64,000 nt of DNA, taken from the NCBI RefSeq assembly GCF_020463795.1, contig NZ_CP080025.1, positions 4,275,501 through 4,339,500 of the forward strand, written 5' to 3'. The notes under the pieces are model-generated. The model searched no databases. It had not been told where the DNA came from and saw only the letters and a program-made list of their open reading frames with translations. Numbering within the stretch: the first letter of the stretch is position 1; each line of letters opens with the position of its first letter. This stretch comes from Echinicola marina. GTDB lineage: Bacteria > Bacteroidota > Bacteroidia > Cytophagales > Cyclobacteriaceae. Shown piece after piece: positions 63,992-64,000 of the stretch. A program made the position numbers and the translations under genes.

Positions 63992-64000
63992 GTAAAATAC

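Overview
The window looks like a chromosome segment of a Bacteroidetes bacterium, most likely a Cytophagales/Cyclobacteriaceae-type marine or soil organism. The signs are an NVEALA-like peptide beside a six-bladed beta-propeller lipoprotein, Tat-exported Gfo/Idh/MocA oxidoreductases with a DUF1080 protein, GH95, a metH split over two genes behind a SAM-I riboswitch, frequent lipoprotein signals, weak Shine-Dalgarno sequences and moderately AT-rich DNA. The genus is an inference.

Bases 1 to about 35,000 read as accessory DNA. The left edge (1-2,350) holds decayed copies of loci that are intact elsewhere in the window: an MNT-radC locus (intact copy 33.3-34.8 kb) and the end of an RND efflux permease (intact copy 14.6-17.7 kb), followed by an intact small coiled-coil/winged-helix gene whose own second copy at 17.7-18.1 kb is decayed. 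Next comes a surface-glycan block (3.4-9.8 kb): a UDP-galactopyranose-mutase-like flavoprotein, a frameshifted polytopic sugar transferase, a GtrB/DPM1-like GT2, an IS1595-family insertion in the divergent promoter region, and a TMTC-like membrane transferase. A tripartite RND operon follows (10.2-17.7 kb: adaptor plus two permeases). From 18.4 to 32.7 kb lie IS3 and IS21 elements, an NVEALA/propeller pair, small orphan genes and the most interesting locus: a zinc-ribbon RES-domain protein (putative NAD+-consuming enzyme) upstream of a 1427-residue PD-(D/E)XK nuclease-STAND NTPase resembling Avs antiphage proteins. A HEPN/MNT pair and a RadC/JAB gene end the block. At 34,979-35,004 a tRNA 3' end, best matched by tRNA-Pro, with its terminator but no 5' part, marks the probable right boundary of an integrated island that extends left beyond the window.

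Bases 35 to 64 kb look like stable chromosome. They carry a DUF4136 lipoprotein, aceK, a CoA-pyrophosphatase-like NUDIX gene, a DUF819 permease, a thioredoxin-like ferredoxin, a YbjQ protein, an outer-membrane protein, and a methionine/folate unit (SAM riboswitch, split metH, metF). Then come carbohydrate genes: GH95 alpha-L-fucosidase, an FGE-fold protein, two Tat-exported oxidoreductases and a DUF1080 protein. A hexuronate module follows: altronate dehydratase diverging from KDG kinase, KDPG aldolase and a TRAP transporter around a perfect LacI-type operator. The window ends with an Omp85/surface-antigen-type barrel.

The second half forms two metabolic themes: C1/methionine supply under SAM control, and polysaccharide-derived sugar use (fucose, 3-keto-glycosides, uronates). 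The first half is dominated by transfer, duplication, decay and conflict genes.
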